DNA of 33,601 nt. Source: an uncultured Bacteroidia bacterium. GTDB lineage: Bacteria; Bacteroidota; Bacteroidia; Bacteroidales; UBA932. The notes under the pieces were generated by a model. It saw only the letters and a list, made by a program, of their open reading frames with translations, searched no databases and was not told the DNA's origin. The stretch spans positions 1 to 33,601 of the forward strand of contig CACYWN010000032.1 in NCBI GenBank assembly GCA_902778105.1, in the 5' to 3' direction. Of this stretch, positions 1 to 7,762 are shown one piece after another. Both the position numbers and the translations under genes were made by a program. How positions within the stretch are numbered: position 1 is the first letter of the stretch; each line of letters begins with the position of its first letter.

Positions 1-1
1 C

Positions 2-187
2 AACTGGGTCTTCGACGGCAAGGAGGACAAGTACATCGCCAATACCGTCACCAAGAACGAAGGCCTCGGCCTCGACTTCACCGACTGCTGGGATGGCAAT
101 GACAACCGCAAGGACAACGGTGACGCCGCTGCGGCCGCCTGGAAGACCCTGGGCGACGCCGGCATGGAAGGCATCTGCATCAAGTAA
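2..187 (+). CDS. C-terminal end of an unrecognised protein (5' truncated)
   Basis: An open frame runs from the window edge to a TAA at 185-187 and gives 61 residues ending in EGICIK. The tail is acidic and aromatic in its first half (NWVFDGKED, FTDCWDGND) and then has an alanine-rich helix-like stretch. I do not recognise the family, and the N-terminus lies outside the window. The codon use (GAC, AAG, GCC, CTG) matches the neighbouring genes, and a hairpin terminator follows 24 bp after the stop. Both support a real gene end rather than a chance frame. Confidence 0.75.
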   Translation, partial: NWVFDGKEDKYIANTVTKNEGLGLDFTDCWDGNDNRKDNGDAAAAAWKTLGDAGMEGICIK

Positions 188-211
188 GACGCCTTACTTT
201 CCCTTTTCGAG

Positions 212-242
212 GCAGGAGACCCCTTACAGGGCCTCCTGCTTT
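212..242 (+). terminator. Rho-independent-type hairpin after the first gene
   Basis: GCAGGAG (212-218) pairs with CTCCTGC (233-239). An inner CCC/GGG extends the stem around a TTACA loop, and a short T-rich run follows. The T tract is interrupted (TTTGTTATT), so termination may be partial. It overlaps the -33 element of the next promoter. Confidence 0.7.
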
Positions 243-270
243 GTTATTCCAGGGCTTTTTCGTATTTTTG
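240..270 (+). promoter_or_regulatory. Bacteroidetes-type promoter for the first GH92 gene
   Basis: TTTG (240-243) and TATTTTTG (263-270) are separated by 19 bp. This matches the sigma-ABfr consensus TTTG / TAnnTTTG well. The start codon of the GH92 gene lies 23 bp after the -7 element, which leaves a short leader without an obvious Shine-Dalgarno sequence. Confidence 0.75.
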
Positions 271-292
271 AGACATCATAGCTATTCATTCC

Positions 293-2593
293 ATGCGCAA
301 GATCCTGACCCTCGTGAGCGCAGCGCTCCTGGCCCTGCCGCTCGCCGCCCAGACCGAATATGTGAACCCGTTCATAGGCACGACCAACTTCGGCGCGTGC
401 AATCCCGGCGCCGTGACGCCGAACGGACTGATGAGCGTGACTCCCTTCAACGTGATGGGTTCCAGCCTCAATACCTGGGACAAGGACAGCCGCTGGTGGT
501 CCACGCCGTATGTGGCGGAGAACCGCTACTTCACGGGCTATGCCCACGTGAACCTGTCCGGGGTCGGCTGCCCGGAACTGGGGTCGGTCCTGACCATGCC
601 CACGACCGGTCCGCTGGAGGTCGACTATCACACGTATGGTTCTGAGTATGAAGAGGAGAAGGCCCACCCGGGATACTATTCCAACCGGCTTGCCACAGGC
701 ATCCTGACAGAGGTGACCGCCACGACCCGTACCTCACTCGAGCGGTACACCTTCCCCGCCGGAGCCGGCAACATTCTCGTGAACCTGGGGGAAGGCCTGA
801 CCAACGAATCCGGGGCCACCGTCCGCCGGATCTCCGACCGGGAGATCGAAGGCTCGAAGCTGATGGGGACCTTCTGCTACAACCGGGAAGCCGTGTTTCC
901 GATGTATTTCGTCCTGCGCGTGAGCAAGGCACCGGACCGGAGCGGCTATTGGAAGAAGCAACGTCCGATGACGGCCGAAGCCGCCTGGGATGCTGATGCA
1001 GGACGTTACAAGCTCTATGAGACCTATGCCCGGGAACTGTCCGGTGACGACATCGGATACTGGTTCCGGTACGAGCATCTCGCCGAGGGTGAGCAGGTGA
1101 TGGTGCAGGTAGGCGTTTCATTCGTAAGCATCGACAACGCACGGGAGAACCTGGAAAAAGAGCAGGCCGGTTTCGATTTCGACGCCGTCGCTGCAGCCGC
1201 AGAGAAGAGCTGGAAGGACCATCTCGGCCGGATCCGCGTGACCGGCGGAACCGAGGAACAGAAGACGGTTTTCTATACCGCCCTGTACCATACGCTCATC
1301 CACCCCAACATCCTGGAAGACGTGAACGGCGAGTACCCGCTGATGGAATTCGGCAATCCGGCCGCCGTGAACAGTTATAAGATTGCCACCGGACGCAACG
1401 GGCAGGCGCAGCTGAAGCTCCGCGCCCGCGGCGTAGGCCGCGTCCCCGAAGGACAGCACCGCTACACCGTGTTCTCCCTGTGGGACACCTGCCGGAATCT
1501 CCACCAGCTCCTTACGCTCCTCTACCCTGAAAAGCAGATCGACATGGCCCGCTCCGTCGTGAGCATGTACCGCGAATGGGGCTGGATGCCCAAATGGGAA
1601 CTCTATGGCCGTGAGACCTTTACGATGGAAGGCGATCCGGCCATCCCGATGCTGGCGGACACCTACCTGAAGGGTTTGACGGACTTTGACATCGCCACCG
1701 CCTACGAGGCTTTCCTCAAATCCGCCGACACCCCGGGCGCGCAGAACCGGATGCGGCCCGACGTGGACCCGTACATCGAACGCGGATTCATTCCCCTCGG
1801 CTGGTTCGCCCAGGATTTCTCCGGCGATAACTCCGTGTCACATGCCCTGGAGTATTATATGGCCGATGCGGCGTTGGCTCGCCTAGCCACGGCCCTGGGG
1901 CATCCTGACGATGCCGCCAAGTACAGGCAGCGTTCCCTGGGTTATAAGAACTACTGGTCCCAGGAATCCGGTTGCCTGCGTCCGCTCCAGAAGGACGGTT
2001 CCTTCCTGACGCCCTTCAACCCGCGCCAGGGCGAGAACTTCGAGAACGTGCCCGGATTCCACGAAGGAAGCGCCTGGAACTACACTTTCTACGTGCCGCA
2101 TGACGTGGACGGCCTCATCCGCCTCGCAGGCGGTTCCAAGGCCTTCGTGAAAAGCCTGAACCGGATATTCGGCGACGGTCTTTACGACCCCGCCAACGAA
2201 CCGGACATCGCCTACCCATTCCTCTACAGTCGCGTTAAGGGGGAAGCCTGGCGTACCTGGAGCACGGTCCACGACCTTCTGGCCAAGCACTATCACAACG
2301 CACCGAACGGCATCCCCGGCAACGACGACACCGGTACAATGTCGGCCTGGGCCGTCTTCTCGATGATGGGCTTCTATCCTGACTGCCCGGGCGACCCTTC
2401 CTACACCCTTACCCTGCCGGTCTTCGACCGGGTGGAAATCGACCTTTCCGGCGGCAAGACCCTCACGGTTGAAAAGTCCGCGAAGGCCCGTCCCGCCAAG
2501 GGAACCATCGCCCGTATCGATGGACGCAAGGTCTCCCAATTCCGGCTCTCCCACGACGCCCTGGTGAATGCCAGGACGATCCGGTGGCAATAA
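293..2593 (+). CDS. GH92 family alpha-mannosidase (first copy)
   Basis: The 766-residue protein begins with a Sec signal peptide (basic MRK, hydrophobic core, likely cleavage after LPLAAQ) and then YVNPFIGT, the usual first strand of GH92. These Ca2+-dependent inverting exo-alpha-mannosidases release mannose from N-glycans and mannans. The HEGSAW segment near residue 591 corresponds to the region of the general acid Glu, and GNDDTGTMSAW near 676-686 to the segment carrying the catalytic base. The length is normal for the family. The gene lacks the YAHGN(E/Q)P segment found in the two other GH92 proteins here, so its linkage preference probably differs. It has its own promoter and terminates 3 bp from the convergent RNA ligase gene. 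No lipobox is seen, so a soluble periplasmic enzyme is likely. Confidence 0.93.
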   Translation: MRKILTLVSAALLALPLAAQTEYVNPFIGTTNFGACNPGAVTPNGLMSVTPFNVMGSSLNTWDKDSRWWSTPYVAENRYFTGYAHVNLSGVGCPELGSVLTMPTTGPLEVDYHTYGSEYEEEKAHPGYYSNRLATGILTEVTATTRTSLERYTFPAGAGNILVNLGEGLTNESGATVRRISDREIEGSKLMGTFCYNREAVFPMYFVLRVSKAPDRSGYWKKQRPMTAEAAWDADAGRYKLYETYARELSGDDIGYWFRYEHLAEGEQVMVQVGVSFVSIDNARENLEKEQAGFDFDAVAAAAEKSWKDHLGRIRVTGGTEEQKTVFYTALYHTLIHPNILEDVNGEYPLMEFGNPAAVNSYKIATGRNGQAQLKLRARGVGRVPEGQHRYTVFSLWDTCRNLHQLLTLLYPEKQIDMARSVVSMYREWGWMPKWELYGRETFTMEGDPAIPMLADTYLKGLTDFDIATAYEAFLKSADTPGAQNRMRPDVDPYIERGFIPLGWFAQDFSGDNSVSHALEYYMADAALARLATALGHPDDAAKYRQRSLGYKNYWSQESGCLRPLQKDGSFLTPFNPRQGENFENVPGFHEGSAWNYTFYVPHDVDGLIRLAGGSKAFVKSLNRIFGDGLYDPANEPDIAYPFLYSRVKGEAWRTWSTVHDLLAKHYHNAPNGIPGNDDTGTMSAWAVFSMMGFYPDCPGDPSYTLTLPVFDRVEIDLSGGKTLTVEKSAKARPAKGTIARIDGRKVSQFRLSHDALVNARTIRWQ

Positions 2594-2596
2594 GCA

Positions 2597-3295
2597 TCAG
2601 AGCGCCGGGTTTATCTTTTTCACCGCGACGCGGGTACCATCCGGAAGTATGACAGGTACAAACGGCTTCAGGACAATGCCTTCACAATAGTTTTCCGCGA
2701 TGGGCGGGAGGCCGAGCTCGGAAGGGAGGGTGACCGGAAAAACACTAGGGTAGTCCAGACAGTCGTCCAGCGTACCGGCAAACAGGGTCCGGGCATACAG
2801 GAGACCGGCGGTAGAAAACAAGTAGTCCGCCTCCCTCACGGGAAGGAAGAATCCGCCCTCCCGGGTGAAGACATATAGGTCGAAAGCATAGAAATCCACC
2901 CCAGGGCTGTACCAGATTCCCTTTTGGACCGGCTTTGTCCGAGGGCGCGGCGGAACGTCCGGATGCGGATAGGCCCCGCCGAAGAGTTCCCCGTAAACGG
3001 CGATGGAAGTCATGGACGGACAGGCCAGCCGGACCAGGTTGAAGATGTGATAGATATGGCCGCTGTATCTGCCGAGGATCTCCTGATGGCCGTAGAATGG
3101 CTCCAAAGGATCCAGCATGGCCGTCCGCCGGGCCATCCGGACATCCAGGTCGTCGCACAGGAAAGACCCCTGGACACCACGCACTTTCTCCTGCACGGCC
3201 CATAATGCATCTTGCGGGACGGCTTCCCGGACGCTTTCCATCCACTCCGCTTCCGCGGGACTCCCGATCGGGGGATAAGGTTTGAACTGTATCAT
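2597..3295 (-). CDS. RNA ligase, Rnl2-like nucleotidyltransferase fold
   Basis: The 232-residue protein carries the ordered motifs of ATP-dependent covalent nucleotidyltransferases: motif I EKVRG with candidate nucleophile Lys37, motif III VYGELFGG, motif IIIa FYAFDLYV, motif IV EGIVLKPF and motif V VAVKKI close to the C-terminus. These enzymes adenylate themselves on the lysine and join RNA ends. Motif I reads KVRG rather than the commoner KxDG or KxHG. The protein is short and has no clear C-terminal accessory domain, so it may be a minimal ligase or act with a partner. I chose ATG at 3295. The reading frame is open further upstream, but that part lies antisense to the divergent gene and lacks family sequence. 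The gene is convergent with GH92 (3 bp apart) and divergent from an unknown gene. Confidence 0.82.
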   Translation of the reverse strand: MIQFKPYPPIGSPAEAEWMESVREAVPQDALWAVQEKVRGVQGSFLCDDLDVRMARRTAMLDPLEPFYGHQEILGRYSGHIYHIFNLVRLACPSMTSIAVYGELFGGAYPHPDVPPRPRTKPVQKGIWYSPGVDFYAFDLYVFTREGGFFLPVREADYLFSTAGLLYARTLFAGTLDDCLDYPSVFPVTLPSELGLPPIAENYCEGIVLKPFVPVILPDGTRVAVKKINPAL

Positions 3296-3309
3296 TTCCG
3301 TCTTTTTTG

Positions 3310-3341
3310 CAAAGTTCGGGAGCAGAGCGGAGACGGCCAGA
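3310..3341 (-). promoter_or_regulatory. Possible promoter of the RNA ligase gene
   Basis: On the minus strand GAACTTTG (3317-3310) resembles the -7 consensus TAnnTTTG, and the ATG follows 14 bp later. The -33 box at the right distance is poor (TCTG at 3341-3338), so only the -7 element carries weight. Confidence 0.35.
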
Positions 3342-3343
3342 AG

Positions 3344-3385
3344 ATTGCAAGCCTTGCAATGTCGGAATTCCTGCAAGGCTTGCAG
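3344..3385 (+). promoter_or_regulatory. Twin palindromes, possible operator pair
   Basis: ATTGCAAGcCTTGCAAT (3344-3360) has perfect 8-bp arms and CTGCAAGgCTTGCAG (3371-3385) perfect 7-bp arms. They share the core TGCAAGnCTTGCA, and their centres are 26 bp apart. They lie between the divergent RNA ligase and unknown genes, just upstream of both predicted -7 elements. This is the layout expected for a dimeric regulator binding twice. No regulator is identified. Confidence 0.6.
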
Positions 3386-3416
3386 ACTTTTTTCACCGAA
3401 GACGGGATAAAATGCG

Positions 3417-3424
3417 TATCTTCG
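3417..3424 (+). promoter_or_regulatory. Promoter -7 element of the unknown gene
   Basis: TATCTTCG matches TAnnTTTG with one mismatch and is followed by CAAAGG and the ATG at 3431. No good -33 box is present at 19-20 bp (a TTTC lies 22 bp away). A start site a few bases downstream would make the message nearly leaderless. Confidence 0.5.
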
Positions 3425-3430
3425 CAAAGG

Positions 3431-3997
3431 ATGATCGGTGCAGAGGCATATCTCTCGCTCCAGTACCTGCTGGACGGAGGCGGGGTTCTCGAGGACCCGG
3501 CCGTGGACTATCTGGCCGAGCGGGTGGACGAGATGGATGCCGCCGCCCTGCTGGAAGCGATGGAACTGCTGCAGGACCGGCTCCGGCGGCTTCAGCCGGA
3601 CGGGGCCGAGCGTATCCGCATCACCCGGGATTTCCGCATCCTCCTCCCGGAAAGGTTTGATACGGAAATCCGGCTGCGCCCCCTCCTCAAAACCGTCTTC
3701 CTGCTGTTTCTCCGCCATCCCGAGGGTATCCGTTTCACGGACCTGCGCGATTACCGCAACGAACTGATGGACCTGTACATGGGCGTTTCCGGAAGGGGCG
3801 ACCGGGAGGAGATGGCGCGCAGCATCGACCGGCTCATCGACCCGAAAGACAATTCCATCCACGAGAAAGCCTCGAACCTCTCCGCAGCCCTCTCCCGGTA
3901 TTTCCCGCCGGACCGGCTGCACGCCTATACCCTGTCCGGCAAGGCCGGAATGCCGAAACGCATCCGGCTGGACCGGAACCTTGTCGAATGGGAATGA
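3431..3997 (+). CDS. Conserved-looking protein of unknown function
   Basis: The 188-residue cytoplasmic protein has no signal peptide and no membrane segment. It is mostly predicted helix, rich in Leu, Arg, Asp and Glu. The middle (LLKTVFLLFLRHPEGI, then FTDLRDYRNEL) has the feel of a winged-helix or protein-interaction fold, but I do not recognise a named family. The frame is open upstream with an alternative ATG at 3359. I prefer 3431 because the earlier start falls inside the palindromes and upstream of the -7 element. The stop at 3995-3997 overlaps possible ATGs for the GH125 gene, so the two are probably co-transcribed. The divergent layout with the RNA ligase suggests shared regulation or an RNA-related role, which is inference. 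Confidence 0.7.
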   Translation: MIGAEAYLSLQYLLDGGGVLEDPAVDYLAERVDEMDAAALLEAMELLQDRLRRLQPDGAERIRITRDFRILLPERFDTEIRLRPLLKTVFLLFLRHPEGIRFTDLRDYRNELMDLYMGVSGRGDREEMARSIDRLIDPKDNSIHEKASNLSAALSRYFPPDRLHAYTLSGKAGMPKRIRLDRNLVEWE

Positions 3998-4008
3998 CAC
4001 GATACGAC

Positions 4009-5430
4009 ATGAAGCTGATACGGATTCTCCCTCTCCTTTTCCTGCTGGCCGCCTGCGGCAATCCGTCCCAGGAGACCACCGCCCAAACCTACACCGACCG
4101 TCCTCCCGTGGAGGAGCGGTCCTTCGTCTCCCCCGCCGTAGACGCGGCCACGGAGGCGATTGCCGCCCAGCTTACGCATCCCAAGCTGACGGAGATGTTC
4201 CGCAAATGCTTCCCGAACACCCTGGACACCACCGTCCACTATTCCGAGGACGAGGACGGACGGCCGGACACCTACGTCTATACCGGCGACATTCCGGCCA
4301 TGTGGCTCCGCGATTCCGGCGCCCAGGTCTGGCCTTATGTGGAATACGCCAATGAGGACGAAGCCCTGAAGAAGATGCTCGCGGGCGTGGTCAACCGCCA
4401 GTTCAAGTGCATCCTCATCGACCCGTATGCCAACGCGTTCAACGTGGATCCCGTGGGTCCCGCCGACAAGACGGACCTCCCCGCTCCCGGTCCTTACGTG
4501 TTCGAACGCAAGTGGGAGATCGACTCGCACTGCTATCCGGTGCGCCTCGCCTACGCCTACTGGAAGAAAACCGGCGACACGTCCGTTTTCGGTGACTTGT
4601 GGCTGAAAACGGCAAAAACCATCCTCGCCACCTTCAAGGAACAGCAGCGGAAGGAAGGCCATGGCAGCTACTGGTTCCTCCGCAAAACCGACCGCCAGTT
4701 GGACACCAAGAGCGTGGTGGGACGGGGCAATCCGGTGAAGCCGGTGGGGCTCATCGCATCGGCCTTCCGTCCCTCCGACGACGCGACGACCTTCGAATTC
4801 CTCGTACCCTCCAACTTCATGGCCGTCACCACCTTGAAGAAGATGGCGGAGATCCTCTCCGCCGTGAACAGCCGGCCGGACATGGCCGCGGAATGCATCG
4901 CCCTCGCCACCGAGGTGGACCGGGCCCTGCACCAATACGCCGTGGTGGAGCACCCCAAGTATGGCCCCATCTACGCCTATGAGGTCGACGGTTTCGGCTC
5001 CCGCCAGCTGATGGACGACGCCAATGTTCCGTCCCTGCTCTCCCTCGGTTACCTGGACCCGGAGATGTACGGCGACCCCGTGTACCTGAACACCCGGAAA
5101 TTCGTCTGGAGCGAGGACAATCCCTACTTCCACCGGGGCAAGGCGGGCGAAGGCATCGGCGGTCCCCACATCGGCATCGAGAACGTCTGGCCCATGTCCA
5201 TCATGATGAAGGCCTTCACCGCGCAGGACGACGACGAGATCCGCGCCTGCCTCATCCAGCTCCTCCATACCGACGCCGGCACCGGCTTCATGCACGAGTC
5301 CTTCAACAAGGACGATGCGGACGATTTCACCCGCCCCTGGTTCGCCTGGCAGAACACCCTCTTCGGCGAACTCATCGTCAAACTGGTGAACGACGGCAAA
5401 CTTGAACTGCTCAACAACCTCCCCCGATGA
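4009..5430 (+). CDS. GH125 exo-alpha-1,6-mannosidase lipoprotein
   Basis: The protein has 473 residues from ATG 4009. The start MKLIRILPLLFLLAAC is a lipoprotein signal with the acylated Cys at residue 16. The mature chain shows GH125 hallmarks: YVYTGDIPAMWLRDSGAQ near residue 85-105, YANAFNVDP, and DDANVPSLLSLGY in the C-terminal half. GH125 enzymes are inverting exo-alpha-1,6-mannosidases that act on yeast mannan or N-glycan alpha-1,6 branches. Alternative in-frame starts at 3988 and 3994 would overlap the upstream stop (ATGA at 3994-3997) and allow translational coupling. I chose 4009 for the compact signal peptide. The downstream GH92 overlaps the stop by 4 bp (ATGA), so the two are translated together. 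Confidence 0.93.
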   Translation: MKLIRILPLLFLLAACGNPSQETTAQTYTDRPPVEERSFVSPAVDAATEAIAAQLTHPKLTEMFRKCFPNTLDTTVHYSEDEDGRPDTYVYTGDIPAMWLRDSGAQVWPYVEYANEDEALKKMLAGVVNRQFKCILIDPYANAFNVDPVGPADKTDLPAPGPYVFERKWEIDSHCYPVRLAYAYWKKTGDTSVFGDLWLKTAKTILATFKEQQRKEGHGSYWFLRKTDRQLDTKSVVGRGNPVKPVGLIASAFRPSDDATTFEFLVPSNFMAVTTLKKMAEILSAVNSRPDMAAECIALATEVDRALHQYAVVEHPKYGPIYAYEVDGFGSRQLMDDANVPSLLSLGYLDPEMYGDPVYLNTRKFVWSEDNPYFHRGKAGEGIGGPHIGIENVWPMSIMMKAFTAQDDDEIRACLIQLLHTDAGTGFMHESFNKDDADDFTRPWFAWQNTLFGELIVKLVNDGKLELLNNLPR

Positions 5431-7709
5431 AAAGATTCCTTCCGATCCTGGCCGTCTTCGCAGCGGCCTGCAGCGCCCCGGTCCAAGAAAAGCTTGTGAC
5501 CGACCCGGTCGAATACGTGTCCACCCTCGTGGGCTCCCAGTCGGACTTCACCCTGTCCACGGGCAACACCTACCCGGCCATCGCCCTTCCCTGGGGCATG
5601 AACTTCTGGACCCCGCAGACGGGAAAGAACGGGGACGGATGGGCCTATACCTACGGCGCCCACCACATCCGGGGATTCAAGCAGACACACCAGCCCTCCC
5701 CGTGGATCAACGATTACGCCGTCTTCTCCCTGATGCCCGTCCGGGACGCCTCGAAGCCCGGCGAGGACGCGCGCGCGAGCATCTTCTCCCACCTGAGCGA
5801 GGTGGCGAAGCCCTATTACTACAGCGTCTATCTCGCCGACCATGACATCAAGGCCGAAATCACCCCGACCGACCGGGCGGCCATGATGCGCTTCACCTTC
5901 CCCGAAAGCGAGACTTCCGGCGTGGTGATCGACGCCTACGCCGGCGGCTCCTATGTGAAAGTGCTGGACGACAAGCGCACGGTCATCGGTTACTGCACCA
6001 ACAACCACGGCGGCGTGGAAGGTGACTTCAAGAACTGGTTCACCGTCCTCTTCGACAAGGACATCGTCTCCTTCGACATCTATAACGGAGACGCGCTGGA
6101 ATATCCCGAGGACCGTCCGCGGGAGCATGCGATCGCCGTCGTGAAGTTCGCGACCGTCCGGGGCGAGCAGGTCAACGCCCGCATCGCTTCCTCCTTCATC
6201 TCCCCGGAGCAGGCCGACCGCAACCTCCGCGAAGTGGAAGGCGCTTCCTTCGACCAGGTCTGCGCCGATGCGAAAGCCCGCTGGAACGACGTCCTGGGCC
6301 GGATCGCCGTCGGTGGCGGCTCCCCGGAGCAGTACCGCACCTTCTACTCCTGCCTTTACCGCAGCGTCCTTTTCCCGCGGAAACTGTATGAGCTGGACGA
6401 GAACGGCCAGCCCGTCCACTACAGCCCCTACAACGGGAAAATCGAAAAGGGTTACCTGTACACCGACACCGGCTTCTGGGACACCTTCCGCGCCCTGTTC
6501 CCGCTGCTGAACCTGGTCTATCCCGACGTCAACGCCGAGATCCAGGCCGGCTATGCGAGCGTCGCCCGCGAGAACTCCTTCCTTCCGGAATGGGCCTCCC
6601 CGGGTCATCGCGGCTGCATGGTGGGCAACAATTCCGCTTCGGTCATTGCCGACGCCGTCGTCAAGGGCGTGAACGACAAAGACTTGCAGATCCTTTACGA
6701 CTGCATCCAGTACGGTACGGAGCACGTGCACCCGACCGTCAGTTCCACCGGCCGCCTGGGCCACGAGTACTACAATACGCTGGGTTACGTTCCTTGCGAC
6801 GTGGGGATCAACGAAAGTGCAGCCCGCACCCTGGAGTATGCCTATGACGACTGGTGCATCCTGCAGCTCGCCAAGAAGCTGGGCCGTCCGCAGGAAGAAC
6901 TGGACAAATGGGCTGCCCGCGCAAACAATTGGAAGAACGTCTATAGCGCCGAAGACCGCCTGATGCGCGGCCGCAATGCCGACGGTTCCTTCCAGACCCC
7001 GTTCAGCCCCTACCAGTGGGGCGGTGCCTTCACCGAGGGCAACTCCTGGCACTACACCTGGTCCGTCTTCCACGACGTGCAGGGTCTGGTCGATGCCATG
7101 GGCGGCGAGGCCTCCTTCGCCCAGATGCTGGATTCCGTCTTCGTAGTCCCGCCCGTCTATGACGACGCCTACTACGGCTTCCGCATCCACGAAATCGCCG
7201 AGATGCAGGTGGCCGACATGGGCAACTACGCCCACGGCAACCAGCCCGCCCAGCACATGCTCTACCTCTACGACTGGGCCGGACAGCCCTGGAAGGGCCA
7301 GCAGCACATCCGCGAGACCATGGACCGCCTGTACCGCGCCACCCCGGACGGCTACTGCGGCGACGAGGACAACGGACAGACATCGGCCTGGTACGTCTTC
7401 TCCGCCCTGGGCTTCTATCCGGTATGCCCGGCCAGCACGCAGTACGCCCTGGGTACGCCCCTGTTCAGGAAAGCCGTCGTCACCCGCCCGGACGGGAAGA
7501 AGATCGAGATCGACGCCCCCGGAAACGACGCCGAGGCCTTCTATGTGCAGGACATGACCCTGGACGGCAAGGCCTGGGGGCACAACTACCTGGAATACGG
7601 CGACCTCGTGAAGGGCGCCCGGGTGCATTTCGACATGGGCACGGCCCCCGCGACGGCCCGTGGAACGAAACCCGAGGACAAGCCCTACTCCTTCAGCACC
7701 GGAGAATAA
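5427..7709 (+). CDS. GH92 family alpha-mannosidase lipoprotein (second copy)
   Basis: The 760-residue protein begins with a lipobox (MKRFLPILAVFAAAC, Cys15), so membrane anchoring is expected. GH92 signatures include YVSTLVGSQ and NTYPAIALPWGMNFWTPQ at the N-terminus, FTEGNSWHYTW with the acid Glu near residue 537, YAHGNQPAQH near 601-610, and GDEDNGQTSAWYVFSALGFYP near 645-665. The GNQPAQH motif differs from GNEPGHH in the third copy, which suggests another linkage specificity. The start overlaps the GH125 stop in an ATGA quadruplet. A promoter for the next gene lies directly behind the stop, so this gene probably ends a subunit of the locus. Confidence 0.95.
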   Translation: MKRFLPILAVFAAACSAPVQEKLVTDPVEYVSTLVGSQSDFTLSTGNTYPAIALPWGMNFWTPQTGKNGDGWAYTYGAHHIRGFKQTHQPSPWINDYAVFSLMPVRDASKPGEDARASIFSHLSEVAKPYYYSVYLADHDIKAEITPTDRAAMMRFTFPESETSGVVIDAYAGGSYVKVLDDKRTVIGYCTNNHGGVEGDFKNWFTVLFDKDIVSFDIYNGDALEYPEDRPREHAIAVVKFATVRGEQVNARIASSFISPEQADRNLREVEGASFDQVCADAKARWNDVLGRIAVGGGSPEQYRTFYSCLYRSVLFPRKLYELDENGQPVHYSPYNGKIEKGYLYTDTGFWDTFRALFPLLNLVYPDVNAEIQAGYASVARENSFLPEWASPGHRGCMVGNNSASVIADAVVKGVNDKDLQILYDCIQYGTEHVHPTVSSTGRLGHEYYNTLGYVPCDVGINESAARTLEYAYDDWCILQLAKKLGRPQEELDKWAARANNWKNVYSAEDRLMRGRNADGSFQTPFSPYQWGGAFTEGNSWHYTWSVFHDVQGLVDAMGGEASFAQMLDSVFVVPPVYDDAYYGFRIHEIAEMQVADMGNYAHGNQPAQHMLYLYDWAGQPWKGQQHIRETMDRLYRATPDGYCGDEDNGQTSAWYVFSALGFYPVCPASTQYALGTPLFRKAVVTRPDGKKIEIDAPGNDAEAFYVQDMTLDGKAWGHNYLEYGDLVKGARVHFDMGTAPATARGTKPEDKPYSFSTGE

Positions 7710-7710
7710 C

Positions 7711-7742
7711 CTTGCCCAATCCCGGAAGATTCCGTACATTTG
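7711..7742 (+). promoter_or_regulatory. Bacteroidetes-type promoter for the GH130 gene
   Basis: CTTG (7711-7714) and TACATTTG (7735-7742) are separated by 20 bp, close to the TTTG / TAnnTTTG consensus. The GH130 start codon is 20 bp downstream. It lies in the only gap of useful size between the second GH92 gene and the GH130 gene. Confidence 0.7.
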
Positions 7743-7762
7743 CGACGCAAAACTGACAGAAC

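Noticed and set aside
3212-3430. Longer form of the unknown plus-strand protein
   Set aside because: It would overlap the RNA ligase gene and run through the two palindromes and the promoter. ATG 3431 fits the -7 element better.
3296-4000. N-terminal extension of the RNA ligase frame up to 4000
   Set aside because: The extension lies fully antisense to the unknown gene. Ligase family sequence begins only at the Met at 3295, and a plausible -7 element lies just before it.
5124-7739. 871-codon open frame on the minus strand opposite GH125 and the second GH92
   Set aside because: It runs across two well-supported genes, has no recognisable motif and shows the Val/Gly/His-rich composition of an antisense frame.
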